NCBI RefSeq assembly: GCF_001895145.1
Contig: NZ_BDIR01000012.1
Coordinates: 18,122 to 82,121 of the forward strand
DNA length: 64,000 bases
Direction: 5' to 3'
Source of the DNA: Arcobacter sp. LA11
Lineage (GTDB): Bacteria > Campylobacterota > Campylobacteria > Campylobacterales > Arcobacteraceae
The notes beneath the pieces are model-generated. The model was given only the letters and a program-made list of their open reading frames with translations, had not been told where the DNA came from and did no database searches. The translations under genes and the position numbers were made by a program. This document shows, in pieces, positions 9,496-19,428 of the stretch (position 1 is the first letter of the stretch; each line of letters starts with the position of its first letter).

Positions 9496-10978
9496 CCGAT
9501 ATTTGAACGTAGTAAGAGATTATCTCTATTAAAGGTTCAATCATAAAGATTGAAAGAATAGTTACAATCGCAGCAAAGCCAATAAGTACTTTTATTGGTG
9601 TTGTAGCATTTGTCATATATTTAGTATTTGCTCCTTCAATTGGATCTTTTAAGAACATAAATATAATTGGTTTTAAGTAGTAGTATCCAGCTATTGCAGA
9701 GTTAATTACCATGATTAGTGCTAATAAAACATATCCAGCATTTACTGCACTTCCAATTAAATACATTTTCCCCCAGAATAGTGCAAAAGGAGGTATTCCT
9801 GCTAAAGACAATAAAAATAGTCCCATCATACTTGCAGTTATTGGAGCTGTTTTTACTAAGCCTGAGTATTTTTCTAAAGCATGATCAGAAGAGAAAGAGT
9901 TATAATCTTTACTTCTATTTAACCATAACATTGTAAATCCACCAAGATTTGTAACTAAGAACAGAATCCAATATAAGAACATAGCACTTGTTGCTTGTGT
10001 AGTTCCAATTAAAATTGCAGCCATTGCAAAACCTGCATTAGAGATTGATGAGTAAGCTAACATTCTATTTATATCATTTTGAACTAAAGCTATAAGATTT
10101 GGTATAGTCATAGTTAATACAACTGTTACATAAAGAATTATTTCAACATAGATATCTCCACTTGAAATAAATATTTCGAAAAACCTTAAGGCAACTACAA
10201 ATCCAGCCATTTTTGGAACAATAGACATAAACCCAGCTAATGCAGCAGTTGCACCTTCATATACATCTGCAACCCATGTATGATAAGGAACTAAAGATAG
10301 TTTAAATCCAAGAGCACCTAACATAAAAATTACTCCAAGTAAAATTATTGGATAATTTTCAAAGTTTGAAGCTACTAATACTTCTGAAATTTGACCTAAC
10401 TCAACTGTTCCTGTTAGTGCATAGAATATCATTGAACCAAAAGCAAAGAATCCAGTTGCAACTGCACCCATAGTAAAGTACTTAATTGCAGCTTCTAAAG
10501 CATTGTTTCTATTATGCATTGCAATTAATGTATATAAACACATAGAAGCTGTCTCAAGTCCAACAAAAATTAAAATTAATGAATCAGAACTGACCATAAA
10601 CTGGAATCCTGCAATCATAAATAAATATAAAGCAAAGTATTCAGGATATCTGTACTCTTGGAATCTAAGTTTACTCATAGCAGTTATTACAAAGAGTAAT
10701 GAAGCCACAACTATAACTCCTTGAGATAGTATAGCTATACCATCAACAAGCATCAAGTCAAAGAATCCTCTAACACTTCCAGAATAACCAATTAGAGCAC
10801 CTAAATCTACTAAAAGAAAAAGTACTGTTAACATGATATATAAAGATTTATCAAGTTTTTTATTTATTAAATCAACACATAAAATTACAAGTGCACCAAC
10901 AATCGCAATAAGCATAGGTACAATTGTTCCAAAGTTTAAACTAGCAAACTCTATTGATACTGGTGGGATATTAATCAT
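9488..10978 (-). CDS. nuoN: NADH-quinone oxidoreductase-type subunit N
   Basis: A 496-residue antiporter-like membrane subunit of complex I, one of three proton-pumping modules. It has about 14 helices, the conserved VGLETASMCLYTL glutamate block on helix 5 and the LALVQNDINRMLAYSSISNAGF loop motif (split here, QNDINRMLAYSS being diagnostic). Last gene of the operon; its start overlaps nuoM by eight bases. N-terminal length is normal. Confidence 0.95.
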   Translation of the reverse strand: MINIPPVSIEFASLNFGTIVPMLIAIVGALVILCVDLINKKLDKSLYIMLTVLFLLVDLGALIGYSGSVRGFFDLMLVDGIAILSQGVIVVASLLFVITAMSKLRFQEYRYPEYFALYLFMIAGFQFMVSSDSLILIFVGLETASMCLYTLIAMHNRNNALEAAIKYFTMGAVATGFFAFGSMIFYALTGTVELGQISEVLVASNFENYPIILLGVIFMLGALGFKLSLVPYHTWVADVYEGATAALAGFMSIVPKMAGFVVALRFFEIFISSGDIYVEIILYVTVVLTMTIPNLIALVQNDINRMLAYSSISNAGFAMAAILIGTTQATSAMFLYWILFLVTNLGGFTMLWLNRSKDYNSFSSDHALEKYSGLVKTAPITASMMGLFLLSLAGIPPFALFWGKMYLIGSAVNAGYVLLALIMVINSAIAGYYYLKPIIFMFLKDPIEGANTKYMTNATTPIKVLIGFAAIVTILSIFMIEPLIEIISYYVQISGY

Positions 10979-12503
10979 GTTTCACCTCCCCAATACTGTT
11001 ATACTCTAAAATTTTAGCCTTTGTAGAAGGTTCTATTGCTTTTAATTGCATTACCTCCACAAGCTGTGATACTGATTTATTTACTGGTTCTAAAATTGGT
11101 TTTGGATAAATACCAAGAATCACAACTAAAGCTACAAGAGGGATTAAAGCTGCAAGTTCTCTTCCATTTACATCTTTTAACTTTTTATTTTCTTCATGTA
11201 CTACTGGTCCAAAGAAAGACTTTTTATACATTACTAACATATAAACTGCACCTAAAATAATTGTAAGTCCAGCTATTAAAGTTAACACAGGTGATACTTT
11301 AAAGAATCCAAGTAAAGATAAAAACTCACCTACAAATCCAATTGTAAGAGGAAGTCCAACAGAAGCCATCAACATAATACCAAAGATAGTTGCATACTTA
11401 GGCATAACTGAAGCTAGACCACCAAAGTCTTTTATCATCTTAGTATGTCGTCTATCATATATGACTCCAACTAACATAAACAGTGCTCCTGATACAATAC
11501 CATGAGAAATCATTAAGAAAATTGAACCACCAATTCCTTCTACATTTAAAGCAAAGATACCAAGAATAATTACACCCATATGAGAAACAGATGAGTATGC
11601 AATTACTTGTTTCATGTCTTCTTGAGCATAAGCTACCATAGCAGTATAGACAATTGCAATAAGTGCTAATGCTGCCATAGGATAAGTAAAGTATACAGAA
11701 GCATCAGGAAACAGTGGTAATGAAAATCTTACAAAACCGTATGTACCCATTTTAAGTAAAACAGCAGCTAAGATAACAGAACCTATAGTTGGTGCCTGAC
11801 CGTGAGCATAAGGAAGCCACGTATGGAATGGGAACATTGGAACTTTAATTGCAAAACCACAAAAGAATGCAACAAATAACCATAATTGCATATCAAATGG
11901 CAATAACATCATATTCCAATCTAAGATACTAAAGCTCCAGTTTCCTGTTGTTTGAAAATATACATATCCAAGATATAACATACCTACAAGCATGATTAAA
12001 GAACCTATAAATGTATATAAGAAAAATTTAACAGCTGCATATAGTCTTAAATTTCCACCCCATGCTCCAACGATATATAACATTGGTACAAGAGATAATT
12101 CCCAGAAAAGGTAGAAAATAATTGCATCTAAAGCTAAGAAAACACCAACCATTGTCATTTCTAAAAATAATACTGTGATGATAAGATGTTTTAAATTTCT
12201 TTTTTCAGTTAATCCAATAATAGAAATCATCGTCATAAATGTTGTCATAATAACTAAGAATAAAGAGATACCATCTATTCCTACAAAATAGTTAATTCCA
12301 TATGCACTTATCATAGGGATTACTTCTGTAAACTGCATACCTGCTATACTATTATCAAAATTTATCCAAAGAAAAATACTTAGTACAAACTCAATAGCAG
12401 TTACTAAAATTGCATACATTCTAATAGAATCATCTTTTACAAGAAATCCTATTAATGCGGCAAATGCTGGAAAAAATATTAAAATCGATAAAATGTGTTC
12501 CAT
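10971..12503 (-). CDS. nuoM: NADH-quinone oxidoreductase-type subunit M
   Basis: A 510-residue antiporter-like complex I subunit. FYLFWELSLVPMLYIVG carries the conserved helix-5 glutamate, and MKQVIAYSSVSHMG and FPFHTWLPYAHGQAP are NuoM signatures. It pumps protons in the membrane arm. It sits 12 bases after the nuoL stop and overlaps nuoN by eight bases, in the canonical L-M-N order. Full length with no odd feature. Confidence 0.96.
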   Translation of the reverse strand: MEHILSILIFFPAFAALIGFLVKDDSIRMYAILVTAIEFVLSIFLWINFDNSIAGMQFTEVIPMISAYGINYFVGIDGISLFLVIMTTFMTMISIIGLTEKRNLKHLIITVLFLEMTMVGVFLALDAIIFYLFWELSLVPMLYIVGAWGGNLRLYAAVKFFLYTFIGSLIMLVGMLYLGYVYFQTTGNWSFSILDWNMMLLPFDMQLWLFVAFFCGFAIKVPMFPFHTWLPYAHGQAPTIGSVILAAVLLKMGTYGFVRFSLPLFPDASVYFTYPMAALALIAIVYTAMVAYAQEDMKQVIAYSSVSHMGVIILGIFALNVEGIGGSIFLMISHGIVSGALFMLVGVIYDRRHTKMIKDFGGLASVMPKYATIFGIMLMASVGLPLTIGFVGEFLSLLGFFKVSPVLTLIAGLTIILGAVYMLVMYKKSFFGPVVHEENKKLKDVNGRELAALIPLVALVVILGIYPKPILEPVNKSVSQLVEVMQLKAIEPSTKAKILEYNSIGEVKHD

Positions 12504-12515
12504 CTAATTAACCCC

Positions 12516-14450
12516 TTACTTCGCGATGCCAAGTGCAACACTTAACACTAATAATATTGTGATACCAAATACCATCAATCTCAATGAAGTTGATAAGTTA
12601 CCTGATTGAATAACCCTACTTCCTTCACCACTTTTATAAATAACTTTTGCAACACCATCAACAATTGCATCAACAATTTTAAGGTCAATACTTTTCCAAG
12701 CAAATTTAGATAATGCTAAATATGGTTTTAAAATTACATTTTCAATAATATGTGGAATATAATATTGATTTGCTAACAATTTATAAAATGATTTATCTTT
12801 AATCTTTTCACTAAAGTAAGTTCCATCTTTTCTATGTTTCCATACTGCAAAGGCAATACCTGCAAGTGCCATAGCTGATGTTACTGCTATAAGTATATAT
12901 ACAGTTGAATGTGTTATATTATCTGCATGCCATGCAGGTAATAATTTAGTTGTAAATTCAAAGAAACTATGTTCACTCCATCCAGAAACTACTGCTAAAA
13001 TAGCCAATGGAGTCATTGCTGCAATTACAAATGGATAAGTTTCATGAGGATGATATCCTTTATCATGATACTTCTCTTCACCATGGAATACATACATTAC
13101 AAGTCTAAATGAATAAAACGCAGTTAATCCAGCAGTTATCCATAAAATAAACCATAAGAAATATGCTTCACCATTGAAAGCTGCTTCTAAAATTTTATCT
13201 TTTGAGAAGAAACCAGATAATGGGAAAATACCAGCAAGAGCAACAGAAGCAACTGTCATGATAATCGAAGTTGCTTTCATATGTTTATGAAGTCCACCCA
13301 TATTTTTAATATTAATCTCATCATCCATTGCATGCATAACATTTCCAGCACCTAAGAATAGAACTGATTTAAAGAATGCATGTGTTCCTAAATGGAAAAG
13401 TGCAACCCAATAAGCTCCAAGCCCAGCAGCTACAAACATATACCCTAGTTGAGATAATGTTGAAAATGCGATGATTTTCTTTATATTTGTTGCAACAAGT
13501 GCCATAGATGCAGCACCAATAGCTACAAAAGCACCAAGACAAGCTATAAAGTATCCAACTTCTGGAACAATAGTAAAGATTTCATTTGCACGAATAACTA
13601 AATAAACTCCAGCTGTTACCATCGTAGCTGCGTGAATAAGTGCAGATACTGGCGTTGGACCTTCCATTGCGTTTGCAAGCCATTGATTAAATGGAAACTG
13701 AGCTGATTTACCCATAGCTCCAATAAATAAGAAAATTGCAATTGCAACAATCAATCCAGAACTTAAGCTTCCAATTTCTGAAAATACTACATCATATTGT
13801 AAACTTCCAAGATTCCAATAAATTAAGAAAATACCAACTAACATTCCAAGGTCAGCAACTCTGTTTGTTATAAATGCTTCATTTGCAGCATAACCTGGGC
13901 TGATTGATGAAAATGGTGATAAAGTTGAAAATGGTGATTTGTAAACATCAGAAGTTAAAGCTTGGTCTTCTTTGTGATACCAAAAACCGATTAATCCCCA
14001 AGAACAAAGACCAACACCTTCCCAACCTATAAATAAACCAGCAAAGTTATCACTCATAACTAAAATCATCATTGAGAATACGAAAGCTGATAACCATGCA
14101 AAAAATCTATTAAATGATTTATCATGAACCATATATCCAATTGAGTGAATATGTACCATTGTTGAAACTAAAGTAACAACAACCATCATCGTAACACTCA
14201 CTTGGTCAACTACAAATCCAAATGGGATATCAAGGTTTCCTATTACAATCCAATCCATTAGCTTCACATGAACAATTGCATCTGTTGTAAATACATAATA
14301 TAGTAAATTTAAAGATGCAATCATAGATACACCTAATAAAACAGAAGTTATAATTCCTGTAAAAAGTAACTTAGGTCTCATAGAAAAACATGCTGCGATC
14401 AAAGAACCTAATAATGGAGCAAATAATGCTATATATAAATATTTTTCCAT
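12516..14450 (-). CDS. nuoL: NADH-quinone oxidoreductase-type subunit L
   Basis: A 644-residue distal antiporter-like subunit of complex I, including the long amphipathic lateral helix and C-terminal anchor. Signatures visible are WEGVGLCSWGLIGFW, PFNQWLANAMEGPTPVSAL, HAATMVTAGVYL and KKIIAFSTLSQLGYM. Length is slightly above the usual 610-620. It begins two bases after the nuoK stop. The product is unambiguous. Confidence 0.96.
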   Translation of the reverse strand: MEKYLYIALFAPLLGSLIAACFSMRPKLLFTGIITSVLLGVSMIASLNLLYYVFTTDAIVHVKLMDWIVIGNLDIPFGFVVDQVSVTMMVVVTLVSTMVHIHSIGYMVHDKSFNRFFAWLSAFVFSMMILVMSDNFAGLFIGWEGVGLCSWGLIGFWYHKEDQALTSDVYKSPFSTLSPFSSISPGYAANEAFITNRVADLGMLVGIFLIYWNLGSLQYDVVFSEIGSLSSGLIVAIAIFLFIGAMGKSAQFPFNQWLANAMEGPTPVSALIHAATMVTAGVYLVIRANEIFTIVPEVGYFIACLGAFVAIGAASMALVATNIKKIIAFSTLSQLGYMFVAAGLGAYWVALFHLGTHAFFKSVLFLGAGNVMHAMDDEINIKNMGGLHKHMKATSIIMTVASVALAGIFPLSGFFSKDKILEAAFNGEAYFLWFILWITAGLTAFYSFRLVMYVFHGEEKYHDKGYHPHETYPFVIAAMTPLAILAVVSGWSEHSFFEFTTKLLPAWHADNITHSTVYILIAVTSAMALAGIAFAVWKHRKDGTYFSEKIKDKSFYKLLANQYYIPHIIENVILKPYLALSKFAWKSIDLKIVDAIVDGVAKVIYKSGEGSRVIQSGNLSTSLRLMVFGITILLVLSVALGIAK

Positions 14451-14452
14451 AA

Positions 14453-14752
14453 TTAGCCCTTCATACTTTGTAATGTATCTAAATCAATAGAGTTTTTCTT
14501 TTTAAACCAAAGAATCAGTAATCCTAATCCAATAGCAACCTCACTTGCAGCAATAGCAACAATGAAAAAAGCAAACATTTGACCAGTTAAATCCCCATAA
14601 AACTTAGAGATTGCAGCCATTCCAATATTTACAGCATTTAACATAATTTCAGTAGAGAAAAAAAGCATAAGTAAGTTTTTTCTTCTCATAACACCAACAA
14701 GTCCAATAACAAAAAGAACTGTTGATAAAATTAGATATGCATTTAAAGTCAT
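14453..14752 (-). CDS. nuoK: NADH-quinone oxidoreductase-type subunit K
   Basis: A 99-residue protein with three membrane helices, matching NuoK length exactly. LLMLFFSTEIMLNAVNI carries the conserved membrane glutamate of helix 2, and AASEVAIGLGL carries the second conserved Glu on helix 3; both lie on the proton path of complex I. It overlaps nuoJ by four bases. Confidence 0.95.
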   Translation of the reverse strand: MTLNAYLILSTVLFVIGLVGVMRRKNLLMLFFSTEIMLNAVNIGMAAISKFYGDLTGQMFAFFIVAIAASEVAIGLGLLILWFKKKNSIDLDTLQSMKG

Positions 14753-15324
14753 TTTTCATCCTTTGCAGAATCTTCTTTTTCTAAAGCATCAATCTCTTCT
14801 TCGCTTAGTTCAGAATAAGATACATCCATTTTCTTCCCTGCAAGAATAATTCCACCTATCATTGCTACAAGTAACATAACTGCTGCAATTTCAAATGGAA
14901 TTAGATACTTAGTAAATAAAACAATACCTACATCTTGTGTGTTACCCCACTCTGGATGAACTGGATATTGAGCTACTATATTTGAACCTATAATTGGTGA
15001 AATAAATATTATTACTATTATTAGAGCAGAGATTCCACTTAATAAAAATACCAATCTAGGATTTTTAATCTTTTCTTTTACAGTTGATAAAGAGTCAAAG
15101 AACATCATACCAAAGGCATAAAGTGCCATAACTGCTCCTGTGTAAACTACAATTTGTACTGCGCCTAAGAAGTCAGCATCAAGTAAGAAGAAGAAAGCTG
15201 ATATGAAAATCATCCCCGCAGCCAATGCACTTAGTGCATATAGCGAATTATTTGTAAAGACTGTTATACAAAACATAACGATTGTTAAGATTGAAAACAG
15301 ATAAAAAGCTATTATTTCAAACAT
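14749..15324 (-). CDS. nuoJ: NADH-quinone oxidoreductase-type subunit J
   Basis: A 191-residue subunit with five membrane helices. The conserved helix-3 stretch FLGAVQIVVYTGAVMALYAFG is recognisable (GAVQIVVYTGAVM). The C-terminus is acidic (SELSEEEIDALEKED) and cytosolic. NuoJ links the quinone site to the antiporter modules. It begins nine bases after the nuoI stop. Confidence 0.94.
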   Translation of the reverse strand: MFEIIAFYLFSILTIVMFCITVFTNNSLYALSALAAGMIFISAFFFLLDADFLGAVQIVVYTGAVMALYAFGMMFFDSLSTVKEKIKNPRLVFLLSGISALIIVIIFISPIIGSNIVAQYPVHPEWGNTQDVGIVLFTKYLIPFEIAAVMLLVAMIGGIILAGKKMDVSYSELSEEEIDALEKEDSAKDEK

Positions 15325-15333
15325 CTTCCCTCC

Positions 15334-15957
15334 TTAATATGACAATGGAGTTTTCTTGATTTTTTCATCTGCATCGGGAGATACAGCACCAAAACCAGGA
15401 TACTCTTGTTGTTGTGCTAATTTATCAAGTGGAGTTAATAAATCTTCTTTTAGAACAAAGTGTGCTCTTTGTTCACTTGCATTTTCATATCTTCCACCAT
15501 GTACAATTGCAAGCTCAGGACAAACCTCAGCACAATATCCACAGAAAATACATCTTCCCATATTAATCGTGTACTCTAAAACTTCTTTTCTAGAATTTTC
15601 ATCAATCTTTGTATCCATTCTAATACAATCAGCGATACAAATTTTTTCACAAAGTCCACAACCAATACATCTATTTTCACCAGATTCTAAAAGTCCTAAT
15701 AACTTGTGAACGGCTCTATATCTTGGCCCTATTGGAAGTTTCTCTGCTGGATATTGAACTGTGTGCATCTCATTTTTAAATAATGCACCCATCATCATCT
15801 TCATAACAATCTTCAATCCACCAAATAACTCACCTTTTGCAGATCTACGTGCTACTTGTTTGAATTGATCCCATCCAGTTTTAGGATAGTCATTTTCTAA
15901 AATATTGATATAGTCACCAACACCGATATTTCTGTTTTTTAATTCATCTAAACCCAT
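15334..15957 (-). CDS. nuoI: NADH-quinone oxidoreductase-type subunit I
   Basis: A 207-residue ferredoxin-like subunit that carries clusters N6a and N6b in the peripheral arm. Two [4Fe-4S] motifs are complete: CIGCGLCEKICIADCI and CIFCGYCAEVCPELAI. It passes electrons towards NuoB. The N-terminal ~60 residues include a basic amphipathic helix for membrane attachment. Standard gene position between H and J. Confidence 0.96.
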   Translation of the reverse strand: MGLDELKNRNIGVGDYINILENDYPKTGWDQFKQVARRSAKGELFGGLKIVMKMMMGALFKNEMHTVQYPAEKLPIGPRYRAVHKLLGLLESGENRCIGCGLCEKICIADCIRMDTKIDENSRKEVLEYTINMGRCIFCGYCAEVCPELAIVHGGRYENASEQRAHFVLKEDLLTPLDKLAQQQEYPGFGAVSPDADEKIKKTPLSY

Positions 15958-15965
15958 ATCAACTC

Positions 15966-16955
15966 CTAAAACATCATCACAAAGCCAGTAATTAAAACAT
16001 TAATTACTGATAATGGCATTAAAATTTTCCAACATAACCACATCAATTGGTCAGGTCTAATATGTGGCCAAGAAGCTCTTGTCCATAAGAAAAAGAAAAT
16101 TAACATCATAACTTTAAGTACAATTGCTAAACCACCAGGGATAAACCACATATCGTTAAATCCACCTAAGAAAATAAGTGAAATTAAAAAACAAACAGTA
16201 AAAAGGTTTGCATACTCACCAATAAAGAACATACCCCATCTCATACCTGAATACTCCGTTGCATAACCAGCAACAATTTCTGCTTCATGTTCAAGTAAAT
16301 CAAAAGGTGTTCTATTTGTTTCAGCAAACCCTGCCATAACAAAAAGAACAAATGCTAATGGTTGATACACTACAAGCCAATAATTTCCATCTGTTTGATA
16401 ATTATTAATATCTATTAAAGATAAAGAACCAACCATCATAAGTGGAGCTAGAAGTGCAAGTCCTGAAACAACTTCATAAGATAATAATTGAATAGCTGTT
16501 CTAGCACCTCCAAGAAGTGACCATTTGTTTGCAGAACTCATACCAGCTAAAAGTGGTCCATATAATCCAACAGAGGCAACACCTAGTACAAATAATACAC
16601 CAACATTTACATCTGAAATAATTGGTCTTACTGTATAACCAAACAGTTCAAACTCTGGAAAGAAAGGAACTGCTGTCATAGCAATAAATGCAGTAGCTGC
16701 TGTAATAATTGGAGCAATCATAAATATAGGTTTAGCTGCATTTTGTGGGATAAAATCCTCTTTTGTAAAAAGTTTAATACCATCTGCTGCAAGTTGTAAA
16801 ACCCCATGTGGTCCAACATGCATAGGCCCCCATCTTCTTTGCATAAATGCAAGAATCTTTCTTTCTATATATGTCGTGAAACCAGCTAAGGCTGAAAAAA
16901 CTGCTAGTACAACAGCAGCTTTTACTATAGTTTCAATAATAAATCCTGTTTCCAT
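15966..16955 (-). CDS. nuoH: NADH-quinone oxidoreductase-type subunit H
   Basis: A 329-residue membrane subunit that forms the quinone chamber with NuoB and NuoD. Signatures are ERKILAFMQRRWGPMHVGP, LADGIKLFTKED, and the acidic cytosolic loop FAETNRTPFDLLEHEAEIVAG. About eight helices. It starts one base before nuoG ends, consistent with coupled translation. Confidence 0.96.
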   Translation of the reverse strand: METGFIIETIVKAAVVLAVFSALAGFTTYIERKILAFMQRRWGPMHVGPHGVLQLAADGIKLFTKEDFIPQNAAKPIFMIAPIITAATAFIAMTAVPFFPEFELFGYTVRPIISDVNVGVLFVLGVASVGLYGPLLAGMSSANKWSLLGGARTAIQLLSYEVVSGLALLAPLMMVGSLSLIDINNYQTDGNYWLVVYQPLAFVLFVMAGFAETNRTPFDLLEHEAEIVAGYATEYSGMRWGMFFIGEYANLFTVCFLISLIFLGGFNDMWFIPGGLAIVLKVMMLIFFFLWTRASWPHIRPDQLMWLCWKILMPLSVINVLITGFVMMF

Positions 16956-16956
16956 A

Positions 16957-19428
16957 TTAAGCCTTTTTAATTACAGCTTTACTATATCTGTATGTATCAA
17001 ATAAGTTTTGCGTATCTAAATCTTTTTGGAAAGTCGAAACATATGCAATATCTCCTGCAATTTGATTATCGCAGTAAACATCTAATTCCAGTTCAACACC
17101 ATTTGAATTCACTTTAACTTTATTACCTTTTTCTAACTCTAACTTTTCAAATAAACTTTGTGAAACAAAAATACCTGATTGTAAATCATCAACAAACTCA
17201 TGAGAAATAGCTGTAAATTCATTAAATTGATTAATTGGATTTGCTCTATAGATTATTGTTTCATCTTCATTTGCTTCTAAAAGTTCTTCACATGCATTTT
17301 CAACTTCAGTTCTAATAGTAGTTTCAGAAGATGTGATATCGTACCCTCTATTTTCGCTTCTATCATTTCCAAAACTGTTTGGTAATTTATCAAACTCTAA
17401 AGCTTTAAATCCAGTTTCAGTTGGAAGTTGCTCTGTATATTCAATTGTATACTCAATATCATCTTCTAAGATTATATTTGCAATATCATTTAACACATAT
17501 CCATTAAAAGAAAGAGCTGCATTTGTAGGTATCAATTTTTTATCAATATTTGTAAATGTTCCTTCTTGTTGATTAAGTGCAGGAACATCTAAATCTCCAT
17601 CACCTAAAGCACTTAGTTGAAAGTCTGCTTTTTCATTGTATCCAACACTAAAACCTTCGGCATCAGCTTGAACATCACAAATCAAACTAACACCTAGTGT
17701 ATTTGTAGAAGGAGGAATAATAACTACACTAAATTCAGTATACTTATCAACTAGTCCACAAAGTTTTGCTAGGTTTTCACTATTTGGATGAGTAATTAAA
17801 TCTTCTCCAACTATTAAAGAGTAAGTATCTTTTTTAGCTAAAAGAGTATCTATAGTATCAAGAAGTGTTTCATCTTGTCCAAGATTATCTAGTAGTTTTG
17901 TATATTCAAACTCTACTTCTGTTTTAACTTTTTTAGGAACAACTTTTTTAACTTCTTTTTCTTCACCCGTTTCTTCATCTTTCACAACTTCAACTACAGT
18001 CTCTTTTACAGTTTCTGTTACTGTTTTCGTTCTTGTCTCTTTTAAAAAATCAAGGTATGATTGAATATTTTCTGGTAAATCTTTTCCAAACTTATTTAAA
18101 ATAAGATATAAAATTGATTCTTCTGCTAATGGTTTATGATAAACAAACTCGGTAGTTTTACCTTTTTTACCAATTTTTTCCATAACTGGATCAGCTACTG
18201 GATGGAAGTACATTGCTGCACCTTTATTTGTAACCACAGAGTTATTTAAAGCATATCTTGCATTTGGTAAATCAGATTTTAAAAATGACCCTACAGAGAT
18301 AACAAAGTTAGAATCATGTACATCTTTTAAAGTTGATGAATATAAAGACTGCCCTGAAGTAGAAGCATATGCTTCAAGGAATTTTTTATAATTATAAGCA
18401 TCTTTATTTACTAATGTTGCTCCAGTTTTAGATGCAATCTTTTGTAAAATAAGTGCTTCTTCATTTGTAATATATGAATTAAATTTAATAGCTTTTGCTT
18501 TTTTAAACGCTTCAACTGCATTGTTAAAAGCTTCTTCATTTTTAGATTCAACTTTGTTTTCAAAATCATATGCAAATCTAGCTGCACCATTTAAAGTTGA
18601 ATAGTGATGTTCATTTGTAACTCTGTAGATTTTTGGACTCGCATCTTCAACTGAAGTATGTTTTGTTTCATAATACATAAATGCACAATCAGATGAATGA
18701 GGATTTGCTGCAGGAATTCTATTTAACTCCCAAGCATTTGATTTGTATTGGAAATCATGAGATACTAAGGCTCCAACTGGACAAACTGAAATACACTCAC
18801 CACAATCTGTACAGGCATCTTCTTCAAATCCAATAAGTGATTTGTTAAGCTTATTCCACATTGCATAGGCATCTTTTGGCATTTCATCTTTGAAAGTCTT
18901 ATCAATAGCATCAGCACCTCTTTTTACAGTACTCAATGCGCTTGACCCAACCATATCTTTACATACAGTTACACACTTCTCACAAACGATACATAAACCT
19001 GGGTCATAATTCATAACTCCCCAATGAGCAGTTGGTCTATTTACATCTTTAATAGAATAACTTTGAGAATCAACTTTCATATATAAAGAATAGTTTTGAA
19101 GTTCACATTCACCACTTTGGTCACAAACTCCACACTGCAATGGATGGTTTACATCGTAAACTTCCATAATTGCACGTCTTTCTTTAACAATATTTTCAGT
19201 CTCAGTCGTAACTTCCATACCCTCTTTTGCTTTTGCATTACATGAGTATACTTGTTTTCCATCAGCTTCTACTAAACAAAGACGACAGGCCAATGTTGGA
19301 GAACATCTAGTTAGATAACAAATAGCTGGGACAAAAATATCATTTGCACGTGCTACATCTAAAATAACATCTCCATCTTTAGCTTGAACAGTCTTACCAT
19401 TTATTGTTAATGTAATTAAATCACTCAT
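16957..19428 (-). CDS. nuoG: NADH-quinone oxidoreductase-type subunit G (epsilon type)
   Basis: An 823-residue iron-sulfur subunit of the peripheral arm. The N-terminal 2Fe-2S ferredoxin domain has CYLTRCSPTLACRLC; next come the His-coordinated cluster region (HPLQCGVCDQSGECELQ) and two 4Fe-4S sites (CIVCEKCVTVC, CTDCGECISVCPVGA). The C-terminal two thirds is a diverged molybdopterin-oxidoreductase-like domain. Around residues 464-511 is a low-complexity Thr/Val/Glu/Lys insert (TVTETVKETVVEVV). The 271-residue gene upstream looks like a second copy of part of this C-terminal domain. It overlaps that gene by one base. Confidence 0.94.
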   Translation of the reverse strand: MSDLITLTINGKTVQAKDGDVILDVARANDIFVPAICYLTRCSPTLACRLCLVEADGKQVYSCNAKAKEGMEVTTETENIVKERRAIMEVYDVNHPLQCGVCDQSGECELQNYSLYMKVDSQSYSIKDVNRPTAHWGVMNYDPGLCIVCEKCVTVCKDMVGSSALSTVKRGADAIDKTFKDEMPKDAYAMWNKLNKSLIGFEEDACTDCGECISVCPVGALVSHDFQYKSNAWELNRIPAANPHSSDCAFMYYETKHTSVEDASPKIYRVTNEHHYSTLNGAARFAYDFENKVESKNEEAFNNAVEAFKKAKAIKFNSYITNEEALILQKIASKTGATLVNKDAYNYKKFLEAYASTSGQSLYSSTLKDVHDSNFVISVGSFLKSDLPNARYALNNSVVTNKGAAMYFHPVADPVMEKIGKKGKTTEFVYHKPLAEESILYLILNKFGKDLPENIQSYLDFLKETRTKTVTETVKETVVEVVKDEETGEEKEVKKVVPKKVKTEVEFEYTKLLDNLGQDETLLDTIDTLLAKKDTYSLIVGEDLITHPNSENLAKLCGLVDKYTEFSVVIIPPSTNTLGVSLICDVQADAEGFSVGYNEKADFQLSALGDGDLDVPALNQQEGTFTNIDKKLIPTNAALSFNGYVLNDIANIILEDDIEYTIEYTEQLPTETGFKALEFDKLPNSFGNDRSENRGYDITSSETTIRTEVENACEELLEANEDETIIYRANPINQFNEFTAISHEFVDDLQSGIFVSQSLFEKLELEKGNKVKVNSNGVELELDVYCDNQIAGDIAYVSTFQKDLDTQNLFDTYRYSKAVIKKA

